This document shows positions 35,190 to 44,368 of a stretch of 64,000 nucleotides of DNA, in pieces. The stretch's first letter is position 1. Every line of letters begins with the position of its first letter. The notes beneath the pieces are model-generated. The model was not told where the DNA came from. It was given only the letters and a program-made list of their open reading frames with translations, and made no database searches. The DNA is taken from the NCBI GenBank assembly GCA_028821605.1, contig JAPPFM010000005.1, positions 25,893 to 89,892 on the forward strand. The letters are read 5' to 3'. This DNA comes from Candidatus Poribacteria bacterium (GTDB lineage Bacteria > Poribacteria > WGA-4E > WGA-3G). The position numbers and the translations under genes were made by a program.

Positions 35190-36365
35190 TTAACAACCCT
35201 TGTCCGCTTTGTCAAGCAGTTTGGCGGTAAAGGTGTTGGCGCGTTCCAAGTTGCCGTTCCGAACCCAGTTGAAAAGGCATTCGGCAGAACATTCAGGATT
35301 TGTGAGACCGAGACAGCATGTTGTAGGAGGGGTTTGTAACCCCGATACCGCATCTTCAACGGTATTGATGAGTGTTTCAAAGAAATCGGCACGCTTTTTA
35401 GGCGTTGGAAAAGCCTTGAGAATCTCAGAGCGGCGTGTTCCAAGGAATTCAATAAATGCACCGTAACCGCTGTTTTCAAACCGGTTTGCGAGTTTTTTAT
35501 GCAGGCGTTTCACCTTGTCAATGCTTGCGCTGCTCCGAGCCGATATACTGATTATTAGATTGTCATCTATTATGAGTTCAGGAGTGAAGTGGGTGCCAGC
35601 ATCTGGTTCATCAAGGTATTCTCGAATGAAAGTACCTTCACTTCCATAAGACGCGCTTACAGCAAAAGATTTATCTGCAATCACAAGGAATGCATCTTCA
35701 AAGTGATGCGGTTCCATTTCGTCGGGTGTCGGACCTAACACAGACGCACCACACTGATGTAGCAATGAGATACGGCGTTCAATTTCTGGCGTTCTTTCTT
35801 CACAGAAGACGATACATGTGCGATTTTCCAATAGGAGATAGACTGGATAGGGCAGTCCCTGATTTTCGATCGGTACCGGTTCGCCATCTTCGTATCCGAG
35901 TGTGTATAACGAAGTGGCGTTCAGCATCTGCTCAAGATATTCACGGATACGGCGACTCGTCGCTGGGCTTTTGCCACTCGTTGAGATGCTCAGCATGAGG
36001 TCGCCATCGGTTACGACAGAAGCAGCGGCAAAGGTGCATTGGGGGATAACATCAACAACATTGACTAAGTGAATTTTATTTTTTTCGTGCGCTTCTGTGA
36101 AAACAGCACTATTAATATCAGTGAAATCGGTGGCTGCACAGACGAGAAAATAGCCTTCTGTATCGCCAGATTTCAGCTGCCGCTTGTGCCAGCGGATTGT
36201 GCCGATATCTGAAAGGAAGGTTAGTAATTCCGTTGCGTCTGGACTGATTACGGTGACATCGCCACCACTGAGCAGCATAGCGACGACTTTCCGCTCCGCG
36301 ACGGTGCCACCACCGACAACGAGGCATTTCCGGTCCTGAAGGTTTATGTATGAAGGATAAAACAT
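35190..36365 (-). CDS. Precorrin-2 dehydrogenase with a second degenerate copy of the domain
   Basis: 391 residues. Domain 1 (~1-165) is a CysG-N/Met8-type precorrin-2 dehydrogenase and ferrochelatase: LVVGGGTVAERKVVAMLLSG, VCAATDF and STSGKSPATSRRIREYLEQ. Domain 2 (~172-335) repeats the plan with YLLLENRTCIVFCEERTPEI in place of the glycine-rich loop, so it probably lacks NAD binding. The tail (~336-391) holds GLQTPPTTC, coded by a dispersed repeat, and five cysteines (350, 351, 359, 363, 391). It should oxidise precorrin-2 and insert iron to form siroheme. It lies among hem genes. Confidence 0.85.
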   Translation of the reverse strand: MFYPSYINLQDRKCLVVGGGTVAERKVVAMLLSGGDVTVISPDATELLTFLSDIGTIRWHKRQLKSGDTEGYFLVCAATDFTDINSAVFTEAHEKNKIHLVNVVDVIPQCTFAAASVVTDGDLMLSISTSGKSPATSRRIREYLEQMLNATSLYTLGYEDGEPVPIENQGLPYPVYLLLENRTCIVFCEERTPEIERRISLLHQCGASVLGPTPDEMEPHHFEDAFLVIADKSFAVSASYGSEGTFIREYLDEPDAGTHFTPELIIDDNLIISISARSSASIDKVKRLHKKLANRFENSGYGAFIEFLGTRRSEILKAFPTPKKRADFFETLINTVEDAVSGLQTPPTTCCLGLTNPECSAECLFNWVRNGNLERANTFTAKLLDKADKGC

Positions 36366-36370
36366 CTTAA

Positions 36371-36462
36371 TGGTTGTCAGCCGTCAGTTGTTAGTTTGCC
36401 TCGCAGTGAGAGTTAAGAGGGGTTTTGGTTAATCAAGCCTTTCTTTAACCGAAAACTATCCG
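36371..36462. repeat. Intergenic repeat after the polyprenyl synthase gene
   Basis: Contains GTTGTCAGCCGTCAGTTGTT and GTTTGCCTCGCAGTGAGAG, the reverse complement of the core at 31690-31710 and 39062-39082. It ends one base before the stop of the synthase gene. Confidence 0.6.
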
Positions 36463-37446
36463 TCATGACTCGCGTGAAACGACGTGGTCTGCGAGTTCTG
36501 CTAAGGCGGTCCGGGCAGGTGTTTCAGGAAAGATTGCTAACGCTGCTTTGGCGCGGTCAGCGTAGCCTTGGGCAACTTTCAGACAATGAGGCTCAACACC
36601 GTAGCGTTGGAACAGAGATTCGACAAAAGCGATTGCCTCGGTTTCATCCGTGTCAGGGTGCAGCATTTTTTCAAGCATCTGCTTCTCACTGTCATTGCAG
36701 ACCGTTCGCGCATAGATAATAGGAAATGTGAGTTTTCCCTCGCGGAGGTCACCGAACGCATCTTTCCCCAACTTATCAGAATCTTCTGTGAAATCAAGCA
36801 GGTCATCCACAATCTGGAAAGCGGTTCCGATCTGTTGTCCATAGACTGTGAGTGCCTCGATCTGCTGTGTATCTGTTGGGTTTCCGAGATGCGCACCAAG
36901 GGTGCAGGACGCAGCGATCAGTTTGCCGGTTTTGAAACTGATAATCTTGAGGTACTCGTCTTCGGAGATGTCAAAATCACCGCTCTTATATGCGTGTATA
37001 ACCTCACCTTCACACATCGCCTGCGTCGTATCGGCGAGGATCGCCATCGCTGGATCATCAGAGCGGCGAGCCACAAGCATAGAAAGGACCCGGGCATGCA
37101 GGTAATCTCCGACGAGGACAGCGACCTTATTACCCCATTTCGTCTGTAACGTTTCACGCCCACGGCGGATCGCAGCTTCGTCAAGTACATCGTCATGAAC
37201 GAGCGATGCAACATGGATGAGTTCCACAACAGCAGCAAGTGTGTGTGCATCGCTGCCTTGATAGCCGCAGACTTTGGCAGAAAGCACAACGAGAATCGGA
37301 CGGAGTCGTTTACCGCCACCCTCTACAACATGTTGGACCGCCAGGTCAACAAAAGTGTATTCGCTCGCGGTATGCTCGGTGAGTTTCGCTTCAATAGCAC
37401 TGAGGTCGTCGGCAATTAATTCAACAATTTGATCGAAGTTGGACAT
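36463..37446 (-). CDS. Polyprenyl diphosphate synthase (octaprenyl/heptaprenyl type)
   Basis: 327 residues. First aspartate-rich motif LVHDDVLDEAAIRRG, preceded by GGGKRLRPILVVLSA; second motif QIVDDLLDFTED. These are the Mg-diphosphate sites of trans-prenyltransferases. The residues before the first motif are small, as in long-chain synthases (IspB, HepT), which make quinone side chains. The cluster context (heme and electron transport) agrees. Chain length cannot be fixed from sequence alone. Confidence 0.92.
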   Translation of the reverse strand: MSNFDQIVELIADDLSAIEAKLTEHTASEYTFVDLAVQHVVEGGGKRLRPILVVLSAKVCGYQGSDAHTLAAVVELIHVASLVHDDVLDEAAIRRGRETLQTKWGNKVAVLVGDYLHARVLSMLVARRSDDPAMAILADTTQAMCEGEVIHAYKSGDFDISEDEYLKIISFKTGKLIAASCTLGAHLGNPTDTQQIEALTVYGQQIGTAFQIVDDLLDFTEDSDKLGKDAFGDLREGKLTFPIIYARTVCNDSEKQMLEKMLHPDTDETEAIAFVESLFQRYGVEPHCLKVAQGYADRAKAALAIFPETPARTALAELADHVVSRES

Positions 37447-37454
37447 AATGTAAT

Positions 37455-37591
37455 GGTTTTCGGTTTTAATAGTTGTCAGTTTTCAGTACGATTTTTCTGC
37501 GAAAAATCTTTCAGTTATCGCTTAAGAACTTGTAATGGTTACCTTTCCTGTTCCTGCCACAAGAGACCTCTTTAACTGATAATTGACAACT
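37455..37591. repeat. Intergenic repeat after hemL with internal hairpin
   Basis: Ends AGTTGTCAGTTTTCAGT and ACTGATAATTGACAACTATT are an imperfect inverted repeat. Inside, GATTTTTC-tgc-GAAAAATC (37490-37508) is a perfect 8-bp hairpin. The block borders the hemL stop (37593). Confidence 0.6.
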
Positions 37592-37592
37592 A

Positions 37593-38879
37593 TTAAGAGA
37601 GATTCGTCAGTACCTGTGTTGCGGCTTCAATGGTTGCGTTGATATCCTCGTCGGAGTGGACTAAGGAGACAAATCCTGCCTCAAATTGGGACGGGGCAAC
37701 ATAGATGCCACGCTCTACGAGTCCCCAAAAATATTGCTGGTAACGTTCAGTATCCGCTGTGCGGGCACCATCAGCATCCGTGACGGTTTCCGATGTAAAG
37801 TAGAGCATCAACATCGACCCGACTCGACTATGCCACGCATCAATGCCGTGTTTTTGGGTTACCTCAGCGAGACCTTCCGCGAGAGCAGCCGCACTGCTTT
37901 CGAGGTGTTCATAAACCCCCGGTTCAGCGAGCTTTTTCAGGGTTGTTATCCCTGCGGTAACGGCTAACGGATTGCCGGACAGTGTCCCTGCCTGATAGAC
38001 ATCGCCTTCCGGTGCCACACACCTCATGATGTCCTGTTTTCCACCGTACGCTCCAACAGGCAAACCACCCCCGATAATCTTTCCTAAACAGGTCATATCA
38101 GGCGTAACGTTGTAGTAGAATTGGGCACCGCCATAAGCCACCCGAAAACCGGTGATGACTTCATCGAAGATAAGCACAATGCCGTATTCTTCAGTGATCT
38201 CACGGAGTTGATTGAGGTAACCCTCATGTGGTGGGATGATGCCCATATTGCCCATAATCGGTTCGAGAATGAGACAGGCAATTTCGTCCGGATTGGCTTC
38301 CACTGCTTCGCGTACAGCCTCAGGGTCGTTAAAAGGCACGGTGAGCGTATTGCGTGCGAAATCTTCCGGGACACCACCGCTATCAGAAAGGCCAAATGTC
38401 GCGACACCCGAGCCAGCTTTTGCCAATAGGTAATCCACATGACCGTGATAGCAGCCATCGATTTTGAGGATTTTATCACGACCAGTGTATCCACGAGCGA
38501 CACGGATTGCGCTCATCGTTGCTTCGGTGCCAGAGTTGACAAGGCGTACCTGTTCAATCGAAGGCACCGCGTTTACAATGGTTTCGGCGAGTTCTGTCTC
38601 TCGTGTCGTCGGTGCCCCAAAACTGGTCCCGTCCAATGCTGTCGAACGAATAGCCTCTATAACACTCGGATGTGCATGCCCCAAAACCAACGGACCCCAA
38701 GAAGCAACATAATCAATGTATTCGTTTCCATCAATGTCGTATACTTTTGAACCCTCGCCGCGGGCAATGAAACGGGGATGTCCACCGACTTTGCTGAAGT
38801 TTCGGACAGGACTATTGACTCCGCCGGGGATAAATTGTTGTGATTTTTGCCATGCGGCTAAGGATTTACTACTCTCCAA
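37593..38879 (-). CDS. hemL: Glutamate-1-semialdehyde 2,1-aminomutase
   Basis: 428 residues from TTG 38879, the usual family length. Signatures: [40 protein letters not shown] and [17 protein letters not shown], whose lysine holds PLP. It converts glutamate-1-semialdehyde to 5-aminolevulinate. TTG is chosen because GGAGG lies six bases upstream and family homology starts there; an ATG at 38915 lies inside a 16-bp inverted repeat and would add 12 unmatched residues. Confidence 0.94.
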   Translation of the reverse strand: MESSKSLAAWQKSQQFIPGGVNSPVRNFSKVGGHPRFIARGEGSKVYDIDGNEYIDYVASWGPLVLGHAHPSVIEAIRSTALDGTSFGAPTTRETELAETIVNAVPSIEQVRLVNSGTEATMSAIRVARGYTGRDKILKIDGCYHGHVDYLLAKAGSGVATFGLSDSGGVPEDFARNTLTVPFNDPEAVREAVEANPDEIACLILEPIMGNMGIIPPHEGYLNQLREITEEYGIVLIFDEVITGFRVAYGGAQFYYNVTPDMTCLGKIIGGGLPVGAYGGKQDIMRCVAPEGDVYQAGTLSGNPLAVTAGITTLKKLAEPGVYEHLESSAAALAEGLAEVTQKHGIDAWHSRVGSMLMLYFTSETVTDADGARTADTERYQQYFWGLVERGIYVAPSQFEAGFVSLVHSDEDINATIEAATQVLTNLS

Positions 38880-38906
38880 AGCGTTTCCTCCAAAATTTTT
38901 AATAGT

Positions 38907-38962
38907 TTTAACCATCAACTCGCGCTTTCGCGAAAGTATCTGTAGACGAGTTGATGGTTAAA
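38907..38962. repeat. 16-bp perfect inverted repeat upstream of hemL
   Basis: Arms TTTAACCATCAACTCG (38907-38922) and CGAGTTGATGGTTAAA (38947-38962) pair perfectly across 24 bases that hold CTTTCGCGAAAG (38925-38936), another palindrome. It lies 16 bases before the ribosome site of hemL in the message. It could be a leader hairpin that controls hemL, a terminator-like structure after hemB, or the remains of an insertion. Confidence 0.7.
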
Positions 38963-38963
38963 G

Positions 38964-39109
38964 TCGTCAGTTGTCGGTTATCAGTGAAGAAGTTTTCTTA
39001 TAACAATTCATTTCCACTTGGCGTACTTCAAGTTCAGGTAAAGTGTTGCAATCTGCTCTTAATTCTCACTGCGAGGCAAACTGATAGCCGATGACTGATA
39101 ACTATTTAG
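38964..39109. repeat. Intergenic repeat between hemL and hemB
   Basis: Begins GTCAGTTGTCGGTTATCAGT and ends with CTCACTGCGAGGCAAACTGATAG then GACTGATAACTATTTAG, so the ends are an imperfect inverted repeat. It overlaps the hemB stop at 39106. Same family as 31626-31720. Confidence 0.6.
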
Positions 39110-40083
39110 TCTTTTAGCCACTCTACAACTGACTTTGCGAAATAGGTTAAAATCATATCAGCACCTGCGCGCTTGATACTGTTGAGTACTTCCAAAGCGA
39201 CCCGTTCCTCGTCTACCCAACCGTTCTGCGCCGCTGCTTTAATCATGGCGTATTCACCGCTGACGTTGTAAGCGGCAACAGGCACCTGAAATTCTGTTTT
39301 GACCCGATGAATGACATCCAGATAGGAGAGGGCAGGTTTCACCATAAGAACGTCCGCGCCCTCTTGAATGTCCAATGCAACCTCACGCAATGCTTCCTCT
39401 GCATTTGCCGGATCCATCTGATAGGAACGTCGGTCACCAAACTGGGGTGTAGATTCCGCCGCTTCACGAAAAGGTCCGTAAAAGGCAGAAGCATATTTGG
39501 CAGAATATGCCATAATCGGGACGGTTTCATACCCGTTTTCGTCCAACGCCTCGCGAATTGCCCCGACACGACCATCCATCATATCTGAAGGCGCGATGAC
39601 ATCGGCACCGGCGCGGGCATGCGATAGACTCTCCTTAACGAGCAACTCCAGTGTTGGATCGTTTTGTACTTCGCCAGCCTCAATGACACCGCAATGCCCG
39701 TGATCGGTGTATTCACAGAGACAGACATCTGTCATCACAAGCAGATCAGGCACGGCATCTTTAATTGCTCGGACCGCCTGCTGAATGATACCGTCGTCGG
39801 CGTATGCCTCAGTACCGAGTGCGTCTTTCGCCTCTGGAATTCCGAAGAGGATTGTTCCGGGGATTCCGAGTGCGGCGAGTTCTTTTGCAGCAGTGACGAG
39901 GGTGTCAACAGAGTATTGGTAACATCCAGGCATTGCTGAAATTTCGGTTGTGGTATTATGTCCATGAACGACGAACATCGGATAGATGAGATCATCAACA
40001 GAGAGCGTTGTCTCACGAATCAGCCGCCGCAGGTTCTCATTCGCGCGAAGTCGCCTTGGACGATAGACAGGGAAGGTGCTCAT
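39106..40083 (-). CDS. hemB: Delta-aminolevulinic acid dehydratase (porphobilinogen synthase)
   Basis: 325 residues. The zinc-type site [14 protein letters not shown] (Cys121, Cys123, Cys131) is present. The two lysines are Lys196 ([15 protein letters not shown]) and Schiff-base Lys249 ([13 protein letters not shown]). It condenses two aminolevulinates into porphobilinogen. Its ATG overlaps the stop of the secreted-protein gene upstream by four bases (ATGA), so hemB is translationally coupled to it. Confidence 0.96.
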   Translation of the reverse strand: MSTFPVYRPRRLRANENLRRLIRETTLSVDDLIYPMFVVHGHNTTTEISAMPGCYQYSVDTLVTAAKELAALGIPGTILFGIPEAKDALGTEAYADDGIIQQAVRAIKDAVPDLLVMTDVCLCEYTDHGHCGVIEAGEVQNDPTLELLVKESLSHARAGADVIAPSDMMDGRVGAIREALDENGYETVPIMAYSAKYASAFYGPFREAAESTPQFGDRRSYQMDPANAEEALREVALDIQEGADVLMVKPALSYLDVIHRVKTEFQVPVAAYNVSGEYAMIKAAAQNGWVDEERVALEVLNSIKRAGADMILTYFAKSVVEWLKD

Positions 40084-41006
40084 TCTGCCTCCGAGGGCGA
40101 GCCTGTGATTTCATACCGTATCAACTCAAGGGTTTGGTCTTCGGGGCCTTCTAATCCGAAGGCTTCATTCTGCTCAGGCTTTTCGTGTACGTGCTCAAAT
40201 TTGACAATACCGACATTAGGTGCCAACCAGATAGTCGTTACAGTTACATCGTTCTGTTCTTGCGGTCCCGGTTGTTGTGGAACCTCCACAGACAGAACTG
40301 TTTCTGTTGTGGCATCCGTTCGGTATTCAATTACCAAACAGTCTTCAAAAGTGCCAGCTTCTGTTTCCACCGTTTCTGTTCCAGTGACATTCCCTGTTTC
40401 TACAAGAGTGGTAAAGGTTTTAACAGTCTGCATCGAGCCACCCGGTAACTCCATAGGTGCCCCTTGGATATCAATTGTCATGGTTAGCACAACATTTATC
40501 TCAACAGCTGGCCACTCTTCATTGAAAGTTGCGGGTGTTGGTAGGAAATAGAAGAAGTCTTGGGATTCTACCTCAACATCGTAATCTATGTCGAATGAGA
40601 TATTTAACCCCTCTGGGACTTGCTCCTGCATCCCTTGTTGCATTACCGCCATTAACTCTTCCATCTGTTTCATTGTGGCTGCCTTGAGACCGTTCTCAAT
40701 TTCATCGCCCACAAAGAACGCTATCCAGTCATCACCAACTTGGTAGAAATAGGGGTGAACGTAATGCTCAAATTCCGCCCAGTCTTCCAACGGAGGATCA
40801 TAACTGAAGGCGCGATAGGTTTCACCATCAATATCCTCTGGCTCTATCGCGTAGCGGGTTACCTCATCACCATTCTGATCTTGGTAAACCCAGTAACTGC
40901 CGACTGCATCTGGAAAGTAGTAATTCGCCCATTCATTTCCCATCGATGTCACACTGAAACCAAAGATGAGTAAAAGAACAAAAATAGGTCGCAATTTTTT
41001 AAACAT
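40080..41006 (-). CDS. Secreted protein of unknown function upstream of hemB
   Basis: 308 residues. Signal peptide [23 protein letters not shown], then an aromatic-rich beta domain ([15 protein letters not shown]) and a C-terminal part with [15 protein letters not shown] and [15 protein letters not shown]. This plan is common in exported proteins of unknown role in environmental bacteria. ATG 41006 has GAGGAG seven bases upstream; an upstream in-frame start is rejected. It is coupled to hemB, which need not mean a heme role. Confidence 0.75.
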   Translation of the reverse strand: MFKKLRPIFVLLLIFGFSVTSMGNEWANYYFPDAVGSYWVYQDQNGDEVTRYAIEPEDIDGETYRAFSYDPPLEDWAEFEHYVHPYFYQVGDDWIAFFVGDEIENGLKAATMKQMEELMAVMQQGMQEQVPEGLNISFDIDYDVEVESQDFFYFLPTPATFNEEWPAVEINVVLTMTIDIQGAPMELPGGSMQTVKTFTTLVETGNVTGTETVETEAGTFEDCLVIEYRTDATTETVLSVEVPQQPGPQEQNDVTVTTIWLAPNVGIVKFEHVHEKPEQNEAFGLEGPEDQTLELIRYEITGSPSEAE

Positions 41007-41110
41007 GAGAAACTCCTCTTGTATTTTGTATTTTCTCCAATTAAAGTATACAGAATCCCATCGCAAACGGCAAGGAAAATTGACGCATAGCACTGTAGTA
41101 GATGCGCCAC

Positions 41111-42196
41111 TTAGCGTTTCTCATATTCAAAGGGGAAGATAACAGGTGCCCCGTTGTTTGACCATGAACGTGCCATCGCAACATCAATCTCCCGATCCTT
41201 ACGACCGTTGTAAGCACCATATTCAGGCTCTGTGTCGTTGCGAACGGCATTGACGAGACTCATCAGTTCCGATGCAACAGTGATCTCACCGTCACTGAGT
41301 GGATAATTTTGCAGTGGATTCTCCCACACCACTTGGGGTTCAGTATCAGCAACAAGCGCGGCTAAGGTTTCGTAGCCGTCAACAGTATTCGTTCTACGTG
41401 AGATGTTAATTGCACGCTGCTCATCAGCATCTTCATTCAAGATGACGGCATCATTTCGGAAACACATCCCGCGTTCTGCATAGAACTTCGAGCCGTTAAA
41501 GCCTCGCAGGGGCGAGCCGTAGGAGAGACTACTGAAATTGAAAATCCCAACAGCACCGTCTGCAAACTCAATGACAGCATGTTGCCAATCCTCAGTGTCG
41601 CGCTTGGGCTGTCCTTGCCGCCAGATGTGGTCCTGGACATCATACCCTTTTCGGAAACCGTAAACCTGCACGGGTTCATTGTCAAAACCGACGTAGCTGC
41701 GGATAAGCCCAATACCGTGATAGCCGTGCCCTCGGAAGTCATTGTAGGCGACGTTGACCTTGCCGAAGACCCCTGCGAGAATCATTTCCCGTTTTATTCG
41801 CTCCGTAGGTACCCGGTAATAGTTTTCGTTGACTTCCAATTTTATGCCGTTCGCCTGTGCGGACGCGATCATCTTGTCTGCCCATCCGAGATCGGTATCA
41901 ATCGGTGTTTCAGTGCAATAACTGACACCCCGTTCAGAACAAAGCAAGCCCGGAATATGATTGTTGCTGGGTGTAATCACGATTGCGCAGATATCAGGTT
42001 TCACCGTGTCCAACATCTGCTCAGTGTCTGTGTAAGCAGGGGTGTTGTATTTCTCACCCTGTTCAGTAACACTCTCTTCGCGTGGATCGCAAACGGCGAC
42101 GAGTTCTAAGTCGTCTGTCAACTTTGAGATAAGGGGAAGGTAGGTTCCTGCACCGCGTCTGCCTGTACCAATATGCGCGATTTTGAGTTTATCCAC
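41111..42196 (-). CDS. Gfo/Idh/MocA family oxidoreductase, second type
   Basis: 361 residues from GTG 42196, which has AAGGAG seven bases upstream. Rossmann loop KIAHIGTGRRGAGTYL and a C-terminal alpha/beta domain. The usual EKP is replaced by TETPIDTD, so the catalytic lysine is missing at that place. It is less than half similar to the protein at 19323-20342. The substrate is unknown and it may be non-canonical. A longer ORF upstream adds ~60 unmatched residues. Confidence 0.85.
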   Translation of the reverse strand: MDKLKIAHIGTGRRGAGTYLPLISKLTDDLELVAVCDPREESVTEQGEKYNTPAYTDTEQMLDTVKPDICAIVITPSNNHIPGLLCSERGVSYCTETPIDTDLGWADKMIASAQANGIKLEVNENYYRVPTERIKREMILAGVFGKVNVAYNDFRGHGYHGIGLIRSYVGFDNEPVQVYGFRKGYDVQDHIWRQGQPKRDTEDWQHAVIEFADGAVGIFNFSSLSYGSPLRGFNGSKFYAERGMCFRNDAVILNEDADEQRAINISRRTNTVDGYETLAALVADTEPQVVWENPLQNYPLSDGEITVASELMSLVNAVRNDTEPEYGAYNGRKDREIDVAMARSWSNNGAPVIFPFEYEKR

Positions 42197-42236
42197 GGCT
42201 TTCTCCTTCTGGCTTATAGATTGGAGTTTACTTCTA

Positions 42237-42767
42237 CTATTCCACTTGGAACCAATGGCTCCGCTCGAAAAGACCATCCAGATAGATTTTAACGAGCCAG
42301 TAGCCTGTATCCTCCGGTAGGTCCATGTAAAACCACGTAATTTTATCGCCGGTTGTTGACGTAAGGGTCTTTTCCTCACTCCAGGAGGGCGTACCGTCTA
42401 AGTCATCATCTGGTGAGTACCATGAGACTTCAACGGTATGTTGTTTTGTGATATTCGTCCATAGCATCCATAAGAACACTCGGTCGTCAACATCAATGAC
42501 GAAAGTTGTGGTGATGCCATCAGGTCTGTCATCAAGGACATCAGTCGCTAAAACAGAGTCAACGATAGTAGGTTCATCGCGTCCTACATCCGTAAAACTG
42601 CTGCCGCCAGAAGCATCCTCACCACAACCGCTCAACGCAATTGTTAGCGACAGTAACACTATTCCGAATACAGAATATGGCGTTGGGAGCAACTTCCCGA
42701 CGAAGGTGTAGGCTTGACGCACGTGTCTTCTCCTGTGTAGAGCGCGAAACTGAAGTGAGTAATCCAA
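42237..42767 (-). CDS. Lipoprotein of unknown function
   Basis: Up to 176 residues. A hydrophobic stretch YSVFGIVLLSLTIALSGC ends in a lipobox LSGC (Cys near residue 48), after which the chain is acidic and Gly/Ser-rich. The start is uncertain; a start nearer the hydrophobic stretch is likely because lipoprotein signals are short. The C-terminal ~120 residues are beta-rich with many tryptophans. No named domain. It ends 40 bases before the oxidoreductase start and is probably cotranscribed. Confidence 0.7.
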   Translation of the reverse strand: MDYSLQFRALHRRRHVRQAYTFVGKLLPTPYSVFGIVLLSLTIALSGCGEDASGGSSFTDVGRDEPTIVDSVLATDVLDDRPDGITTTFVIDVDDRVFLWMLWTNITKQHTVEVSWYSPDDDLDGTPSWSEEKTLTSTTGDKITWFYMDLPEDTGYWLVKIYLDGLFERSHWFQVE

Positions 42768-42814
42768 TACAAATTCCAGTTTCTATTGTATCAGTCTGCC
42801 GATTTTTTTTGACA

Positions 42815-44240
42815 TACTCCCACAGCTGAAGCAGTGGGATTCTCTAAGAATCCTTCGCTTTTCTGTGTGGATCGTGGGGTATAGACTTCGGATGAAGTCT
42901 ACGAGGGGGGCTTGCGATGGCAAGTCTGACACCCTCTAACCCAAAGGTTGATGCCCCAACCTTAAGTATATTGATCGCAGCGTTGACATCCCGGTGATGT
43001 TTTCGCTTGCAACCTGAACATTTCCACTCACGGACATCAAGAGTAATGAACATATCTATTTGTTCGCAGTGGCTACACGTTCTCGAAGTCGGTTCAAATC
43101 TATCAATGTAGCAGACTTGCTTGCTGTGCTTTTTCGCTTGGTGCCGCAACTTCAGATGGAACGCATACGGCGCAATATCTGATACTTTGCGTCCCCAGAG
43201 ACGCTTCATACCTTCAAAAGTAAGCGTCTCAAAACACAGCACATCGTATTGATGCACCAATTGCTTGGCAAGTTTCCAATGATGATTTTCGCGGAGCCGT
43301 CTGATTTTACGATGAACACGGGCAACATTCTTGCGTTCTCGCTCTCTATTGTTGCTACCTTTTTGCTTGCTTGACTGCTTCTGTTGGGTTTCCGATTTTA
43401 GGTGAGACTGTGCTGTGCTATAGAAGTGAGGCGACTCACGTTGTGTGCCATCGGAACACGTGAACATCGCTTTGATACCGAAGTCGTACCCTGCAGCTTT
43501 ACCCGTCTTGGGTGTCGCTTCGGTTGCGATGTGGTCTGTTACAACGGACATATAGAAGTCGCCAAGTGGGTCTGCTTTAACAGTCACCGTCTTGATACTG
43601 CCGAGTATCGGACGACTCAGGTTAAAGCGATACTGATGTTTCATGATACGCACTTTATCGCCATAGATACCAAAACCGAGATCGCCTTCTTCGGGATCAG
43701 CAAACGTGAACCCCGATTGGCACATCGTGAAGGAGTAAGGTTTCTGCCATGACCGAAACTTCGGTGGACGTTTGGCAAGACCGTCAAAGAACCTTTCGTA
43801 GCCAGCATTCAGACGTTTGAGGATTTCACGGGCTGACCACGTATTGAGTTCTCGCCAATGGGCAAACATTTCAGGATGTGAGTTCTTTAGCACGGTAAAC
43901 GCACGCGACATCTCCTTAAAAGACATATAGGGGAGTCCAAGAGCATAGCGCGTACGTTGCCAACCCAGAAAATAGTTCCATATAGTGTGCGCTATCCACG
44001 TCTTTCGCTTCAGATTCCGAGTGCGGGGCGCACGAAAGAGTTTGTAATTTGTGGTATACATCGTGTTTCCTTTACATCGTAAAACCAACTTCAAACGGTG
44101 TGGTGGCACTCTCATGCGAGAGGCGAAGTCTACCGCCATGATGTAAGGATAGTATACCACATTTTTAGGAAAAATCAAATGTTTTTTCATACAGAGGCAT
44201 GGGCGTTACCGATCGGACCACAAGCTAAAGCATGTGGCTT
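42815..44240 (-). mobile_element. IS200/IS605-family element carrying only tnpB
   Basis: The tnpB gene (42844-44061) is bounded by stem-loops typical of this family. At the right end TCCCAC/GTGGGA with a 10-base loop (42818-42839) lies just after the tnpB stop. At the left end CCACA...TGTGG (44218-44237) lies 157 bases before the tnpB start. There is no tnpA. The exact ends and target tetranucleotide cannot be fixed. An omega-RNA would be expected to overlap the tnpB 3' end and right end. Confidence 0.75.
42844..44061 (-). CDS. tnpB: TnpB (OrfB) RNA-guided nuclease of an IS200/IS605 element
   Basis: 405 residues from ATG 44061. The RuvC-like catalytic triad is complete: Asp193 (AGYDFGIK), Glu278 (LCFETLTF) and Asp358 (HHRDVNAAINI). 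The C-terminal zinc ribbon has Cys329, Cys332, Cys348 and Cys351. N-terminal basic and helical regions match OrfB_IS605. It is intact by these criteria and likely active. TnpB uses the element's right-end RNA to cut the empty donor site and favour element retention. An upstream in-frame start at 44190 is rejected. Confidence 0.92.
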   Translation of the reverse strand: MYTTNYKLFRAPRTRNLKRKTWIAHTIWNYFLGWQRTRYALGLPYMSFKEMSRAFTVLKNSHPEMFAHWRELNTWSAREILKRLNAGYERFFDGLAKRPPKFRSWQKPYSFTMCQSGFTFADPEEGDLGFGIYGDKVRIMKHQYRFNLSRPILGSIKTVTVKADPLGDFYMSVVTDHIATEATPKTGKAAGYDFGIKAMFTCSDGTQRESPHFYSTAQSHLKSETQQKQSSKQKGSNNRERERKNVARVHRKIRRLRENHHWKLAKQLVHQYDVLCFETLTFEGMKRLWGRKVSDIAPYAFHLKLRHQAKKHSKQVCYIDRFEPTSRTCSHCEQIDMFITLDVREWKCSGCKRKHHRDVNAAINILKVGASTFGLEGVRLAIASPPRRLHPKSIPHDPHRKAKDS

Positions 44241-44315
44241 GTTAGACAATGCCCGTCAAAGAAAAATTGCGGAAAGGGAGTTCCAATTCGGAGATGAACC
44301 CTACCAAAGTCTTTG

Positions 44316-44344
44316 TTGACACACACGGTTTTTGGTGGTAAACT
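44316..44344 (+). promoter_or_regulatory. Probable sigma-70 promoter for the amidohydrolase gene
   Basis: TTGACA (44316-44321), a 17-base spacer and TAAACT (44339-44344). The start codon is ~18 bases after the expected start of transcription at ~44351, so the leader is short and holds GAGGAG. Confidence 0.6.
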
Positions 44345-44368
44345 ACAACAACAATAGAGGAGTAACTT

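Noticed and set aside
44062..44368. A tnpA transposase gene near tnpB
   Set aside because: No ORF of the expected ~140 codons with the HUH motif lies on either side of tnpB.
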